This document shows, one piece after another, positions 32,001 through 38,835 of a DNA stretch of 38,835 bases. Source of the DNA: Cryobacterium lactosi (GTDB lineage: Bacteria > Actinomycetota > Actinomycetes > Actinomycetales > Microbacteriaceae); contig NZ_SOHM01000002.1 in assembly GCF_004403945.1 (NCBI RefSeq), forward strand, positions 191,257-230,091, read 5' to 3'. The position numbers were made by a program, and so were the translations under genes. Position 1 is the stretch's first letter; each line of letters starts with the position of its first letter. The notes below the pieces were generated by a model. That model was not told the origin of the DNA. It searched no databases and worked only from the letters and a program-made list of their open reading frames with translations.

Positions 32001-33013
32001 ACCTTGGAGCGCACGCTGTAGCGGCTGATGCGGGCGGTGCCGGCGTCGATGACGTAACGGATGCCCGGCACGGTGAGGCTGGTCTCGGCCACGTTGGTGG
32101 CGAGGATGATGCGGCGGCGCACCCCGGCCACGGTGGAGGGTTGGAACACCCGGTGCTGGTCGGCGGAAGAGAGCCGGCCGTAGAGTGGCAGCACCTCGGT
32201 GGGGCTGGTGCGGTCGCCGCCGGCGAATTTGCCCTGCAGGGCGTCGGCCGCGTCGCGGATCTCGGTCTCGCCGGAGAGGAACACCAGGACGTCGCCGTTG
32301 GACTCCCGCTCGAGCTCGTCGAGCGCGGCCGAGATGCCCTCGATGTAGTCGCGGTCCACGCTGGGCGCGGCATCCGTGATCTCGTCGTCGTCGTCGATCG
32401 GTGCCTCGGCCACGAGCGGGCGGTAGCGGATCTCGACCGGGTAGGTGCGGCCGGAGACCTCGATGATGGGCGCCGGGGTGCCGTCGGCGGCCGCGAAGTG
32501 CTTGGCGAAGCTTGCCGGGTCGATGGTGGCGCTGGTGATGATGAGCTTGAGGTCGGGCCGCTGGGGGAGCAGCTGCTGCAGGTAGCCGAGCAGGAAGTCG
32601 ATGTTGAGGCTGCGTTCGTGCGCCTCGTCGATGATGATGGTGTCGTACTTGCGCAGCATCCGGTCGCGGTGGATCTCGTTGAGCAGGATGCCGTCGGTCA
32701 TCAGCTTGATGCGGGTGTCGGCGCCGACGCGGTCAGTGAAGCGCACCTGGTAGCCGACGAGCTCGCCCACCTCCTGGCCGAGTTCCTCGGCGATGCGCTC
32801 GGCGATGGTGCGCGCGGCGAGCCGGCGCGGCTGCGTGTGGCCGATACTCTCGCGCCCCAGCTCCAGGCAGATCTTGGGCAGCTGGGTGGTCTTGCCCGAC
32901 CCGGTGGACCCGGCAACGATCACGACCTGGTTGTCGCGGATGGCGCGCGCGATGTCGTCGCGGCGCTGGCTGATCGGCAACTCGGGCGGGAAGGTGATTG
33001 TGACGGGAATCAT
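29009..33013 (-). CDS. hrpA: ATP-dependent RNA helicase HrpA (DEAH box)
   Basis: The 1334-residue protein contains Walker A GSTGSGKT (residues 35-42), motif Ia TQPRRLAART, DEAH (129-132), SAT (161-163) and motif VI QRSGRSGRT. HA2/winged-helix and OB-type segments follow, then the long HrpA C-terminal part (DUF3418-like: FDLTRVPAHLRMTFRVVDERG, RFIDTKQGDNTIRGYPTL). HrpA unwinds RNA and in E. coli rescues stalled ribosomes and processes fimbrial mRNA. The length is close to the E. coli protein. Two oddities: a Gly/Arg/Ser-rich insertion at about residues 441-470 and a segment at about residues 944-968 built from two copies of an interspersed 19-bp repeat. The start ATG at 33013 has GGAGGG three bases upstream. 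It ends ten bases from element F. Confidence 0.92.
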   Translation of the reverse strand: MIPVTITFPPELPISQRRDDIARAIRDNQVVIVAGSTGSGKTTQLPKICLELGRESIGHTQPRRLAARTIAERIAEELGQEVGELVGYQVRFTDRVGADTRIKLMTDGILLNEIHRDRMLRKYDTIIIDEAHERSLNIDFLLGYLQQLLPQRPDLKLIITSATIDPASFAKHFAAADGTPAPIIEVSGRTYPVEIRYRPLVAEAPIDDDDEITDAAPSVDRDYIEGISAALDELERESNGDVLVFLSGETEIRDAADALQGKFAGGDRTSPTEVLPLYGRLSSADQHRVFQPSTVAGVRRRIILATNVAETSLTVPGIRYVIDAGTARISRYSVRSKVQRLPIEAIAQASANQRSGRSGRTSDGIAIRLYSEEDFTRRPEYTEPEILRTNLAAVILQMISLGLGDIAQFPFLTPPDSRNIKDGLDLLTELGAVKAVVAATGTPTEDPSQAGRSGRDGGGGRGGRDSGSRGGGRMAVTAGTHSLTRVGQQLAQLPIDPRFGRMVIESKVQGTSREVMAIVAGLTIQDVRERPLERRGSADEKHARFADPTSDFLSLLNLWNYLETQQKELGSSAFRRLCKNEYLNYLRVREWQDVYKQLRQLAKPLGLHIGDPAVNPDGIHRSMLSGLLSHIGLKDVAKKDYIGARQQRFVLFPGSALAKKQPNAVMSAELVETSRLFARMNAVVDPAWAEQLAGDLCKRSYSEPHWEKKQGAVVAYERVTLYGVPIVPRRRVQFSRVDPAYARELFIRHALVDGEWDLDRVDQRVTAFDRANTALRKELAELEERTRRRDILFDDEAVFEFYHRRIPAEVHSTRTFETWWRVARAATPDLLTMTAEALVPEDAPEIDESLFPPSWQQRDQRFALSYRFEPGAEDDGVTVQIPLALLARVSPTGFDWQVPGLRADLVTSLIKSLPKAIRRNVVPAADWAVRLLAELPPAPGVVRSSVELVETPQGASNRAHSLVEPVETSFAETLAALIQRLTYVPVTVRDFDLTRVPAHLRMTFRVVDERGKSVASGKDLTELQRRLGNKVRESVAKASAAVPTNAIERSGLTTWDFVELPRFIDTKQGDNTIRGYPTLIDDGSSVSIRMMSTVDEQARTLPGGVRRLLLLATASPVAYVQQHLKGGEKLSLATSPYRSTQALFDDCLAAAVDDVLYRVRPDGQVFMKAEFDSIRDRVSGVVMDSMFETVGLVARVLTASRAADKALKASTSMALLATLTDAREQLNGLVYPGFVSATGLAQLRHLPRYLGGITARIDKLLDNPNRDRVWMNEVQAATARFTDAGGRIPLPETAAPNLVRARWMIEELRISLFAQELRAAESVSLQRIQKVLAS
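30110..30179. repeat. Two GGTCTCGACARGCTCGACC repeats inside hrpA
   Basis: GGTCTCGACAGGCTCGACC (30110-30128) and GGTCTCGACAAGCTCGACC (30161-30179) lie 51 bases apart in the same orientation, so the insertion keeps the hrpA frame. On the coding strand they encode VEPVET and VELVET. I recall similar short interspersed repeats from other actinobacteria, usually intergenic. Confidence 0.75.
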
Positions 33014-33075
33014 TAGCCCTCCATGTTATTGCTTCCCGGGGTCACCCCACTTCGGGCTGAACCGTTGTGGCGCAA

Positions 33076-33098
33076 AGTACTTTGTGTTACAAAGTACT
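33076..33098 (+). promoter_or_regulatory. Palindromic operator of the ABC-2 exporter operon
   Basis: AGTACTTTGT (33076-33085) and ACAAAGTACT (33089-33098) are exact inverse copies around GTT. The site ends one base before the ATG at 33100, so bound protein would block transcription or translation start. The winged-helix gene at 33762 in the same operon is the likely binder. Confidence 0.7.
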
Positions 33099-33099
33099 C

Positions 33100-33759
33100 A
33101 TGGATGACAACAGAACACCTGCCGCCGCCGATCTCGACGAGCCGATCGGTGACCCACGGGCCATGCTTGCCCTGCTCGAAAGCCAGCAGCGCGAGGTGCT
33201 GAACGCTCAGCAGGCCCCGGTGATCTGGATGTACTTCATCTGGGGCATCACCTGGTTCGTCGGCTTCCTCGCTCTCTGGTCGGGAGACGCCGATGGCAAC
33301 CCCTGGTTCACCATCCCGGCCTACGTGGCCACGCCGGTGTTCATCGTGATGCTGGTGGCCTCGATCGTGGCCTCTGCCGTGCTCGGTATCCGCATCAACC
33401 GCGGTGTGCGCGGTGCCTCCGTGTTCTCCGGCGCCGTCTACGGGATCTCCTGGAGTGCCTGCGGCACCGCGTTCGCGGTGCTCGGCACCGGCCTGATCAG
33501 CCAGGGCCTCTCGCCCGAACTCGCCAACCTCTACTTTCCGGCCGCGTACGCCCTGATGTGCGGCACCATCTACCTCGGCGGCGCCGCACTCTGGCGCGAC
33601 GTCTCCCAGCTGGTGTTGGGCCTGGTGCTGCTCGCGGTCGGGGCGGCATCCGCCTTCGCCGGGTCGCCCGGCAACGATCTTGTGCTCGCCATCGGCGTGG
33701 GCGGGGCCTTCCTCATCGCCGCCGCCGCCCTGACGGTGCGGCGCCGGCAGGGGCGTTGA
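33100..33759 (+). CDS. Six-TM membrane protein of exporter operon
   Basis: The product is 219 residues. A soluble N-terminal part (DLDEPIGDPRAMLALLESQQREVLNAQQ) leads to about six hydrophobic segments, beginning PVIWMYFIWGITWFVGFLAL and ending LAIGVGGAFLIAAAALTVRR. I do not recognise the family by name. Similar proteins accompany small winged-helix regulators and ABC-2 exporters in actinobacteria. The ATG at 33100 is chosen because the 23-base palindrome ends just before it. The gene is followed after two bases by the regulator gene, which overlaps the ATPase gene, which overlaps the permease gene: a four-gene coupled operon. A role in sensing or assisting the exporter is a guess. Confidence 0.75.
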   Translation: MDDNRTPAAADLDEPIGDPRAMLALLESQQREVLNAQQAPVIWMYFIWGITWFVGFLALWSGDADGNPWFTIPAYVATPVFIVMLVASIVASAVLGIRINRGVRGASVFSGAVYGISWSACGTAFAVLGTGLISQGLSPELANLYFPAAYALMCGTIYLGGAALWRDVSQLVLGLVLLAVGAASAFAGSPGNDLVLAIGVGGAFLIAAAALTVRRRQGR

Positions 33760-33761
33760 CG

Positions 33762-34058
33762 ATGGACGAGCTCGACCCGGTGATCCACGCATCCGCCCGG
33801 CTCAAGATCACCGCCACCCTGGCCACACTCGAGGTGGGCGACCAGATCGCCTTCCCCCGGCTGCAGGAACTGCTCGGCATGACCGCCGGCAACCTGTCCA
33901 CGCACCTGCGCAAGCTCGAAGACGCGGGCTATGTTGACGTCATCAAGTCGCACCAGGGCCGCACCCCGGCCACCTACCTGGCCCTGTCCCGCCCGGGCCG
34001 GCGCGCGTTCGAAGACTACCGAGAAGCCCTGCGCGACCTGTTGGGAGAATCCGCATGA
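33762..34058 (+). CDS. Winged-helix transcriptional regulator (HTH_34 type)
   Basis: The 98-residue protein is a single winged-helix domain. VIHASARLKITATLATLEVG is helix 1, AFPRLQELLGMTAGNLSTHLRKLEDAGYV contains the recognition helix, and DVIKSHQGRTPATYLALSRPGRRAFEDYREAL is the wing and dimer helix. The family (PF13601-like, ArsR/MarR-related) commonly regulates neighbouring ABC exporter genes. Its likely site is the palindrome at 33076-33098 at the head of its own operon, which would make it autoregulatory. The ATG at 33762 follows two bases after the membrane-protein stop; its stop overlaps the ATPase start (ATGA). No ligand-binding domain is present, so the signal may act through the dimer or a partner. 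Confidence 0.88.
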   Translation: MDELDPVIHASARLKITATLATLEVGDQIAFPRLQELLGMTAGNLSTHLRKLEDAGYVDVIKSHQGRTPATYLALSRPGRRAFEDYREALRDLLGESA

Positions 34059-34987
34059 CAGTCCTAGCCCGCCTCGACCACGTCACCCGCCGCTTCGGCG
34101 AGGTGCTCGCCGTCGACGACGTCACCCTCGACATCCACTCCGGCAGCATCCTGGGCCTGCTCGGGCCCAACGGCGCCGGCAAGTCCACCGTGCTCACCAT
34201 GCTGCAGGGGCTCCGCAAACCGACAACCGGCACCGTCACCCTGTTCGGCGGCTCGCCCGGCGACTACCGGATGCGCCAGAAGCTCGGCGGCACCCCGCAG
34301 GAGACCGCCCTGCCGCCGACCCTGCGGGTGGGCGAGGTGATCGACTTCGTCGGCCGCCACTTCGACGACCCGCTGAGCACCGCGGCCGTGGCCGAGGAGT
34401 TCGGCCTGGGGGAGCTGCTCAAACGCCAGACCGGCGCGCTCTCGGGTGGCCAGAAACGTCGGCTCAGCGTGGCACTCGCATTCGTGGGCCAGCCGCGGCT
34501 GGTGCTGCTGGACGAACCCACCACCGGGCTCGACGTGGATGCCCGCCGCACCCTGTGGGACGCCGTGCGCCGGCAACACGACCGCGGCGCCACCGTGGTG
34601 GTGACCAGCCACTACCTCGAGGAGATCGAGGCGCTCGCCGAACGGGTGGTGGTGATGGGGCACGGCCGGGTGATCGCCGACGACACCGTCACCGCCGTGA
34701 TCAACCAGGTCTCGCTTCGCCAGGTGCGCCTGGTGACCGACCAGCCCGACCGGGTCAGCGGTCTGCCCGGCGTCGTCGGCCGCGACCAGGGCGACAACGG
34801 CAGCACCACCTTCTACGCCAACGACAGCGACCGGCTGATCGTGGAGCTGGTGCGCTCCGGCATCCCCTTCACCGATCTCACCGTGCGCGGCGCCACCCTC
34901 GAGGAGGCGTTCCTCACCCTGACCGGGGCCACGGATGCCGCCTCCGGCGAGCACGTTCGTTCCGCCCAGAAGGAGATGAACCGATGA
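34055..34987 (+). CDS. ABC-2 exporter ATP-binding protein
   Basis: The 310-residue ATPase contains Walker A GPNGAGKST (in ILGLLGPNGAGKSTVLTM), signature LSGGQ (GALSGGQKRRLSVALAFVGQ), Walker B LVLLDEPTTGLDVDARR and switch H in VVTSHYLEEIEALAERV. A C-terminal domain of about 90 residues follows. This is the DrrA/NatA-type subfamily that exports drugs, lipids or antibiotics together with a membrane permease. It overlaps the regulator gene (ATGA) and the permease gene at 34984 (ATGA). The cargo is unknown; regulated expression from an inducible-looking operator suits a resistance or envelope-stress exporter. Confidence 0.9.
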   Translation: MTVLARLDHVTRRFGEVLAVDDVTLDIHSGSILGLLGPNGAGKSTVLTMLQGLRKPTTGTVTLFGGSPGDYRMRQKLGGTPQETALPPTLRVGEVIDFVGRHFDDPLSTAAVAEEFGLGELLKRQTGALSGGQKRRLSVALAFVGQPRLVLLDEPTTGLDVDARRTLWDAVRRQHDRGATVVVTSHYLEEIEALAERVVVMGHGRVIADDTVTAVINQVSLRQVRLVTDQPDRVSGLPGVVGRDQGDNGSTTFYANDSDRLIVELVRSGIPFTDLTVRGATLEEAFLTLTGATDAASGEHVRSAQKEMNR

Positions 34988-35805
34988 GCACCCTCACCCC
35001 CACCCCGACCGGCACTGCCCCCGGCAGCCGCGCCCCGGTTCTCGGCGGACGCACGGGCATCCTGGCCCTCACGCTCGTGCACGCCCGGATCATCCTCGTC
35101 GAGACGTTCCGCATCCCGGCCGCCCTGATCGGGTCGCTGGTGTTCCCCGGGCTGTCGCTGCTGTTCTTCGTGGTGCCGCAGCGCACCGTCGCCGACAACC
35201 CCGAGTTCGCCACCCAGGCGGTGATCGCGCTGAGCGTGTTCGCGCTGATGTCCAACTCGCTGTTCAGCTTCGGCCTGAACATCTCGGCCAACCGCGAGCA
35301 ACCCTGGGACCCGTACCTGCGCACCCTGCCGGTGCCGGGCGTCTCCCGGGTGCTCGGGCAGATCTGCTCGACCGGGCTGATGGGACTGGTGTCGATCCTG
35401 CCCGTGATCGCGATCGGGGCCCTGTTCACCGCGGCGGAGGCATCCGTATTGGGGGTTCTCGCTGGGATCGTGGCGCTGGGCATCTCGGCGCTGCCGTTCA
35501 TGTTCATCGGCATCTCGATCGGCTACTCGATGTCGTCCAAGGCGGCGATCGCGGTGGTGCAGATCGTGATGTTCGGCCTGGCCTTCGCGGGCGGTTTGTT
35601 CCTGCCGCCGTACCTCTTCGCCGACTGGCTCGACACCCTGTCGAAGTTCCTGCCGTCGCGGCAGGCCCGCGAGTTCGTGATCTGGGCCGTGCAGGGCGGC
35701 GAGCTGGAGCCGTGGGTATGGATCGGCATCCTGGTCTGGACAGCGGCGACGTTCGCCCTGGCCCTGCTGCTCTTCCGCCGCGACGAGGGCCGCCGCTACC
35801 GCTGA
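34984..35805 (+). CDS. ABC-2 type transporter permease
   Basis: The 273-residue membrane protein has a soluble Thr/Pro-rich N-terminus and six hydrophobic segments: IPAALIGSLVFPGLSLLFFV, QAVIALSVFALMSNSLFSFG, GLMGLVSILPVIAIGALFTA, VLGVLAGIVALGISALPFMF, AIAVVQIVMFGLAFAGGLFL and WIGILVWTAATFALALLLF. The pattern REQPWDPYLRTLPVPGVSRVLGQ before the third segment and the GLFLPPYLFADWLDTLSKFLPSRQ loop are typical of DrrB/NodJ-type ABC-2 permeases. It is the channel partner of the ATPase at 34055 and the last gene of the operon. No clear terminator is seen in the 125 bases that follow. Confidence 0.88.
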   Translation: MSTLTPTPTGTAPGSRAPVLGGRTGILALTLVHARIILVETFRIPAALIGSLVFPGLSLLFFVVPQRTVADNPEFATQAVIALSVFALMSNSLFSFGLNISANREQPWDPYLRTLPVPGVSRVLGQICSTGLMGLVSILPVIAIGALFTAAEASVLGVLAGIVALGISALPFMFIGISIGYSMSSKAAIAVVQIVMFGLAFAGGLFLPPYLFADWLDTLSKFLPSRQAREFVIWAVQGGELEPWVWIGILVWTAATFALALLLFRRDEGRRYR

Positions 35806-35918
35806 GCCGCAACTGGTCACCGGGCACAGTCGGCCCGGGACGGGGCCGGCGGCGGACGCCGAGGGCAGCCGGATTACGCTGTCGGCATGCGTGACGTGCG
35901 GCGCATCCGCCCGGTCCC

Positions 35919-36764
<846 letters not shown>

Positions 36765-36792
36765 AGCACGACGCGTGTCGACGTGAGGCCGG

Positions 36793-36830
36793 GACGGCGG
36801 ATGCCGGGGGACCGGCGCGCATCCGCCGTC
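36793..36830 (+). terminator. Hairpin terminator after aldo/keto reductase
   Basis: GACGGCGGATGC (36793-36804) is perfectly complementary to GCATCCGCCGTC (36819-36830), with a 14-base GC-rich loop and TTACG after it. Confidence 0.65.
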
Positions 36831-36875
36831 TTACGCCGTGTGTCGGCGCGGGTGGCGGCATCCGCACTGGCCACT

Positions 36876-36881
36876 TAACGT
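36876..36881 (+). promoter_or_regulatory. -10 hexamer TAACGT, leaderless start
   Basis: TAACGT is followed by six bases (CGAGGT) and the ATG at 36888. The same hexamer and spacing occur before the rhodanese gene at 17713. Confidence 0.45.
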
Positions 36882-36887
36882 CGAGGT

Positions 36888-37469
36888 ATGTCGTACACCC
36901 TGAACGTCGTCGCCGTCTCCGGCAGCCTGCACGCGCCCTCGAAGACCACCGCCTTGGTGCGGGCGATCCTCGACGCGCTCGAACGCGAACTCTCGATCGA
37001 CGTGCACCTGATCGAGCTCAGCCAGGTGGGCCGCGAATTCAGTGGTGCGCTGCGCCGCGACGAGCTGTCCGCCGCGGCCGAGGCCGACCTGCAGCGCATC
37101 GAGGGCGCCGACCTGCTCATCGTGGCGTCGCCGGTGTACCGGGCCTCGTTCACCGGCCTGTTCAAGCACGTCTTCGACTTCGTCGAGCAGTACTCGCTGG
37201 TGGACAAGCCGGTGCTGCTGGCCGCGACCGGCGGCAGCGATCGGCACGCGCTGATCCTCGAGCACCAGTTCCGGCCGCTGTTCAGCTTCTTCCAGGCGCT
37301 CACCCTGCCGCTGGGGGTGTACGCCAAGGACTCCGACTTCACCGACTACCGGGTGACCAACACCGAGCTCAGCGATCGTATCGACCAGGCCATCCGGCGC
37401 GGGCTGCCGCTGGTGCGGGCCAGCCTCCCGGCCAACCTCTCGGCCGACTCCGCCGCCATCGTCTGGTGA
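36888..37469 (+). CDS. NADPH-dependent FMN reductase (MsuE/SsuE type)
   Basis: The 193-residue flavodoxin-like protein contains VVAVSGSLHAPSKTTALVRA (phosphate-binding loop for FMN), ELSAAAEADLQRIEGADLLIVASPVYRASFTGLFKHVFDFV and KPVLLAATGGSDRHALILEHQFRPLFSFF. The 'SPVYRASFTGLFKHVFD' and 'GGSDRHAL' blocks are characteristic of the MsuE/SsuE family, which supplies reduced FMN to two-component monooxygenases used in sulfonate metabolism. No such monooxygenase gene is adjacent, although the acyl-CoA dehydrogenase-like flavoprotein at 7951 belongs to a broader family that includes FMNH2-dependent enzymes. It is a single gene, probably leaderless. The 37470-37577 gap holds the next promoter. Confidence 0.88.
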   Translation: MSYTLNVVAVSGSLHAPSKTTALVRAILDALERELSIDVHLIELSQVGREFSGALRRDELSAAAEADLQRIEGADLLIVASPVYRASFTGLFKHVFDFVEQYSLVDKPVLLAATGGSDRHALILEHQFRPLFSFFQALTLPLGVYAKDSDFTDYRVTNTELSDRIDQAIRRGLPLVRASLPANLSADSAAIVW

Positions 37470-37577
37470 CACGCCGGGCTTAGCCGCCCGCTGGACAGCA
37501 CCGCGGAATAGTCCCGCGCCCGAACGCCTTACATTGGGACGTGCACGGATGCGACCCATCCGGGAGAGAAGTACCTT

Positions 37578-38243
37578 GTGTCCCTGATCAATTGGCTCTT
37601 TGACGCCCAGCTGCAGATCGGCAACCAGACCATCCTCTGGCGCGAGATCATCGGCAATGCGTTCGGCATAGCCAGCGCCGTCGGCGGGATGCGCCGCAAG
37701 ATCTGGGCCTGGCCGGTGGGCATCCTCGGCAACGCGTTGCTCTTCACGGTCTTCCTCGGCGCCGTCTTCGGCACCCCCAACCCGGTGAACCTGCTCGGGC
37801 AGGCCGGCCGCCAGATCATGTTCATCATCGTGTCGGTCTACGGCTGGGTGCAGTGGTCGCGCAGTCGCTCGGCCGGAACCGTGGCCGTGGCCCCGCACTG
37901 GGCCGGCACCCGGGCACGCATCGGCTTGGGCTTGGGCCTCGTTGTCGGCACCCTGGTTCTCACCCCGATCTTCCGGGCGCTGGGTTCGTTCGAACCGGTC
38001 TGGGCCGACGCCTGGATCTTCACCGGCTCGCTGTTGGCCACCTACGGCATGGCCCGCGGCTGGACCGAGTTCTGGCTGATCTGGGTGGCCGTCGACATCG
38101 TCGGGGTGCCGCTGCTGATCAGCGCCGGCTACTACGCCTCGGCCATCCTGTACCTCTTCTACGGAGCGTTCACCATCACCGGCTTCGTGATCTGGAGCCG
38201 AGTGCAACGCCGCCGGGCGCTCGTGGAGCGCGCGCTGGTCTAG
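37578..38243 (+). CDS. pnuC: PnuC-type nicotinamide riboside transporter
   Basis: The 221-residue membrane protein has about seven hydrophobic segments. The PnuC hallmarks are early EIIGNAFGIASAVGGMRRKIWAWPVGILGNALLF and the late pattern TEFWLIWVAVDIVGVPLLIS followed by AGYYASAILYLFYGAF, with the Trp-rich substrate region. PnuC takes up nicotinamide riboside by facilitated diffusion; trapping depends on an NadR-type kinase, which is not in this window. It starts at GTG 37578, with GGGAGAG about ten bases upstream. A -10-like TACATT (37530-37535) would give a short leader. It is convergent with the membrane-protein gene at 38393, with a complex inverted and direct repeat between them. Confidence 0.88.
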   Translation: MSLINWLFDAQLQIGNQTILWREIIGNAFGIASAVGGMRRKIWAWPVGILGNALLFTVFLGAVFGTPNPVNLLGQAGRQIMFIIVSVYGWVQWSRSRSAGTVAVAPHWAGTRARIGLGLGLVVGTLVLTPIFRALGSFEPVWADAWIFTGSLLATYGMARGWTEFWLIWVAVDIVGVPLLISAGYYASAILYLFYGAFTITGFVIWSRVQRRRALVERALV

Positions 38244-38289
38244 GCCGCCCGCCACCATCCGCGAGCGGCCCCTGGAGGTGGTTCTTTCG

Positions 38290-38381
38290 CGAGAGCGGCC
38301 GTGTGGTTGCCTGGTGCTCGCGAGGTGACCACAAGCCCGCTCTCGGGAGATGGGCCCGTCGCTTTCGCGAGATGGGCCCGT
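38290..38381. repeat. Composite inverted and direct repeat between convergent genes
   Basis: An imperfect inverted repeat (38290-38311 and 38324-38345; outer nine bases CGAGAGCGG exact) surrounds a 12-base loop. It is followed by two direct copies of GAGATGGGCCCGT (38347-38359 and 38369-38381), 22 bases apart. It occupies the 149-base gap between the convergent pnuC gene and the gene ending at 38393, and differs from the 61-bp family. Confidence 0.65.
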
Positions 38382-38392
38382 TGGGCGGGGCG

Positions 38393-38835
38393 CTAGTCGG
38401 CGGGGCGGGGCGGGGTGCGACGCCGCAGCTGTTTGGGCCGGCCGAGGGCCACCAGACCCAGCACCGGGGCGATGAGCAGCTGCATCGCCACGAGCGGGCC
38501 GAACGAGGCGAACATCACGGTGAGCACGGCGGTGGCGGCGCCCAACGCCAGCACGATCGCGAGGTAGCCGGTGCGTCCGGTGCGGGCGAAGGCCACGGAT
38601 GCCAGCCCGAGCGGCACCAGTCGCAGCCACAGATCGAGCGTGGACTGGGGCAGCGGCCCGCCGATGTACGAGATGCCGGCGGCCAGCACGTAGAGCCCCG
38701 TCCACACCCAGAACAGCCACGGGCCGGCGGGCTCAAGCGGCGGGGCGGGCTCGTCTGCCGCCCAGCCCGGGAGGGGGCCGGTGCGGCGCGGCGCCGAGCC
38801 GTTGCCGGGCCACGCGCCGCCGGGGCCCGCCGCAG
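38393..38835 (-). CDS. Membrane protein, 5' end outside window
   Basis: The reading frame runs without a stop from the right edge of the window to the TAG at 38393. The visible part starts with about 43 Gly/Pro/Ala-rich residues (for example WAADEPAPPLEPAGP). Four hydrophobic segments follow: WVWTGLYVLAAGISYI, LWLRLVPLGLASVAFA, LAIVLALGAATAVLTVMF and LVAMQLLIAPVLGLVAL. It ends with a basic tail (RPKQLRRRTPPRPAD). The proline-rich cytoplasmic head with several membrane helices is common among actinobacterial hypothetical proteins. A GTG at 38707 could serve as start, but the coding pattern extends further upstream. No function is recognised. Confidence 0.6.
   Translation of the reverse strand, partial: AAGPGGAWPGNGSAPRRTGPLPGWAADEPAPPLEPAGPWLFWVWTGLYVLAAGISYIGGPLPQSTLDLWLRLVPLGLASVAFARTGRTGYLAIVLALGAATAVLTVMFASFGPLVAMQLLIAPVLGLVALGRPKQLRRRTPPRPAD

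Noticed and set aside
37470..37577. NAD-sensing riboswitch before pnuC
   Set aside because: The likely leader from TACATT is only about 35 bases, too short, and no conserved aptamer pattern was visible.

Overview
The window comes from a high-GC actinobacterium, most likely a member of the Microbacteriaceae (for example the Cryobacterium/Leifsonia group). I infer this from codon use, DtxR/IdeR-type iron boxes, many apparently leaderless genes with a TANNNT -10 hexamer six bases before the start codon, a tRNA gene with encoded CCA, and an actinobacterial type of HrpA helicase. I see no rRNA, CRISPR array, prophage, insertion sequence or replication origin.

Layout. 1-830: membrane protein and tRNA-Ala(CGC) with a terminator. 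840-2840: an AT-richer, two-gene cassette that looks like a type IV (AbiEi/AbiEii-like) toxin-antitoxin or abortive-infection pair, placed just behind the tRNA gene. 2940-6250: ankyrin-repeat protein, a zinc-ribbon protein with a DUF559/Vsr-like nuclease domain, a baeRF-type (eRF1-like) protein, a 39-residue lysine-rich protein and a small conserved protein. 6312-10075 (minus): DUF4349 lipoprotein, acyl-CoA dehydrogenase-like flavoprotein and ThrE-type threonine/serine exporter, tightly packed. 10239-19523: housekeeping and accessory enzymes (alpha/beta hydrolase, GNAT, two aldo/keto reductases, DUF559 protein, SDR with a repeat-derived insertion, MFS transporter, rhodanese, PhzF). 19718-23849: ferric-siderophore ABC importer with two iron boxes. 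24078-27897: polar amino acid ABC importer with a tandemly duplicated binding protein. 27992-28963: divergent DoxX and MarR genes sharing operator-like half-sites. 29009-33013: HrpA. 33076-35805: operon of membrane protein, winged-helix regulator and ABC-2 exporter behind a palindromic operator. 35931 to the end: aldo/keto reductase, FMN reductase, PnuC and a 5'-truncated membrane protein.

The most notable unexplained structure is a family of six palindromic elements, each exactly 61 bp, with nearly invariant ends (CGCGARCTG...) and a variable but self-complementary interior. Four sit between convergent genes, and three supply the stop codon of a neighbouring gene. One sits between divergent genes, so a pure terminator role does not explain all of them. 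A second window-wide signal is heavy use of the hexamer GGATGC/GCATCC, which brings in otherwise uncommon codons (GAT, GCA) in several reading frames.

All functions are inferred from sequence reading only; no database search was run.
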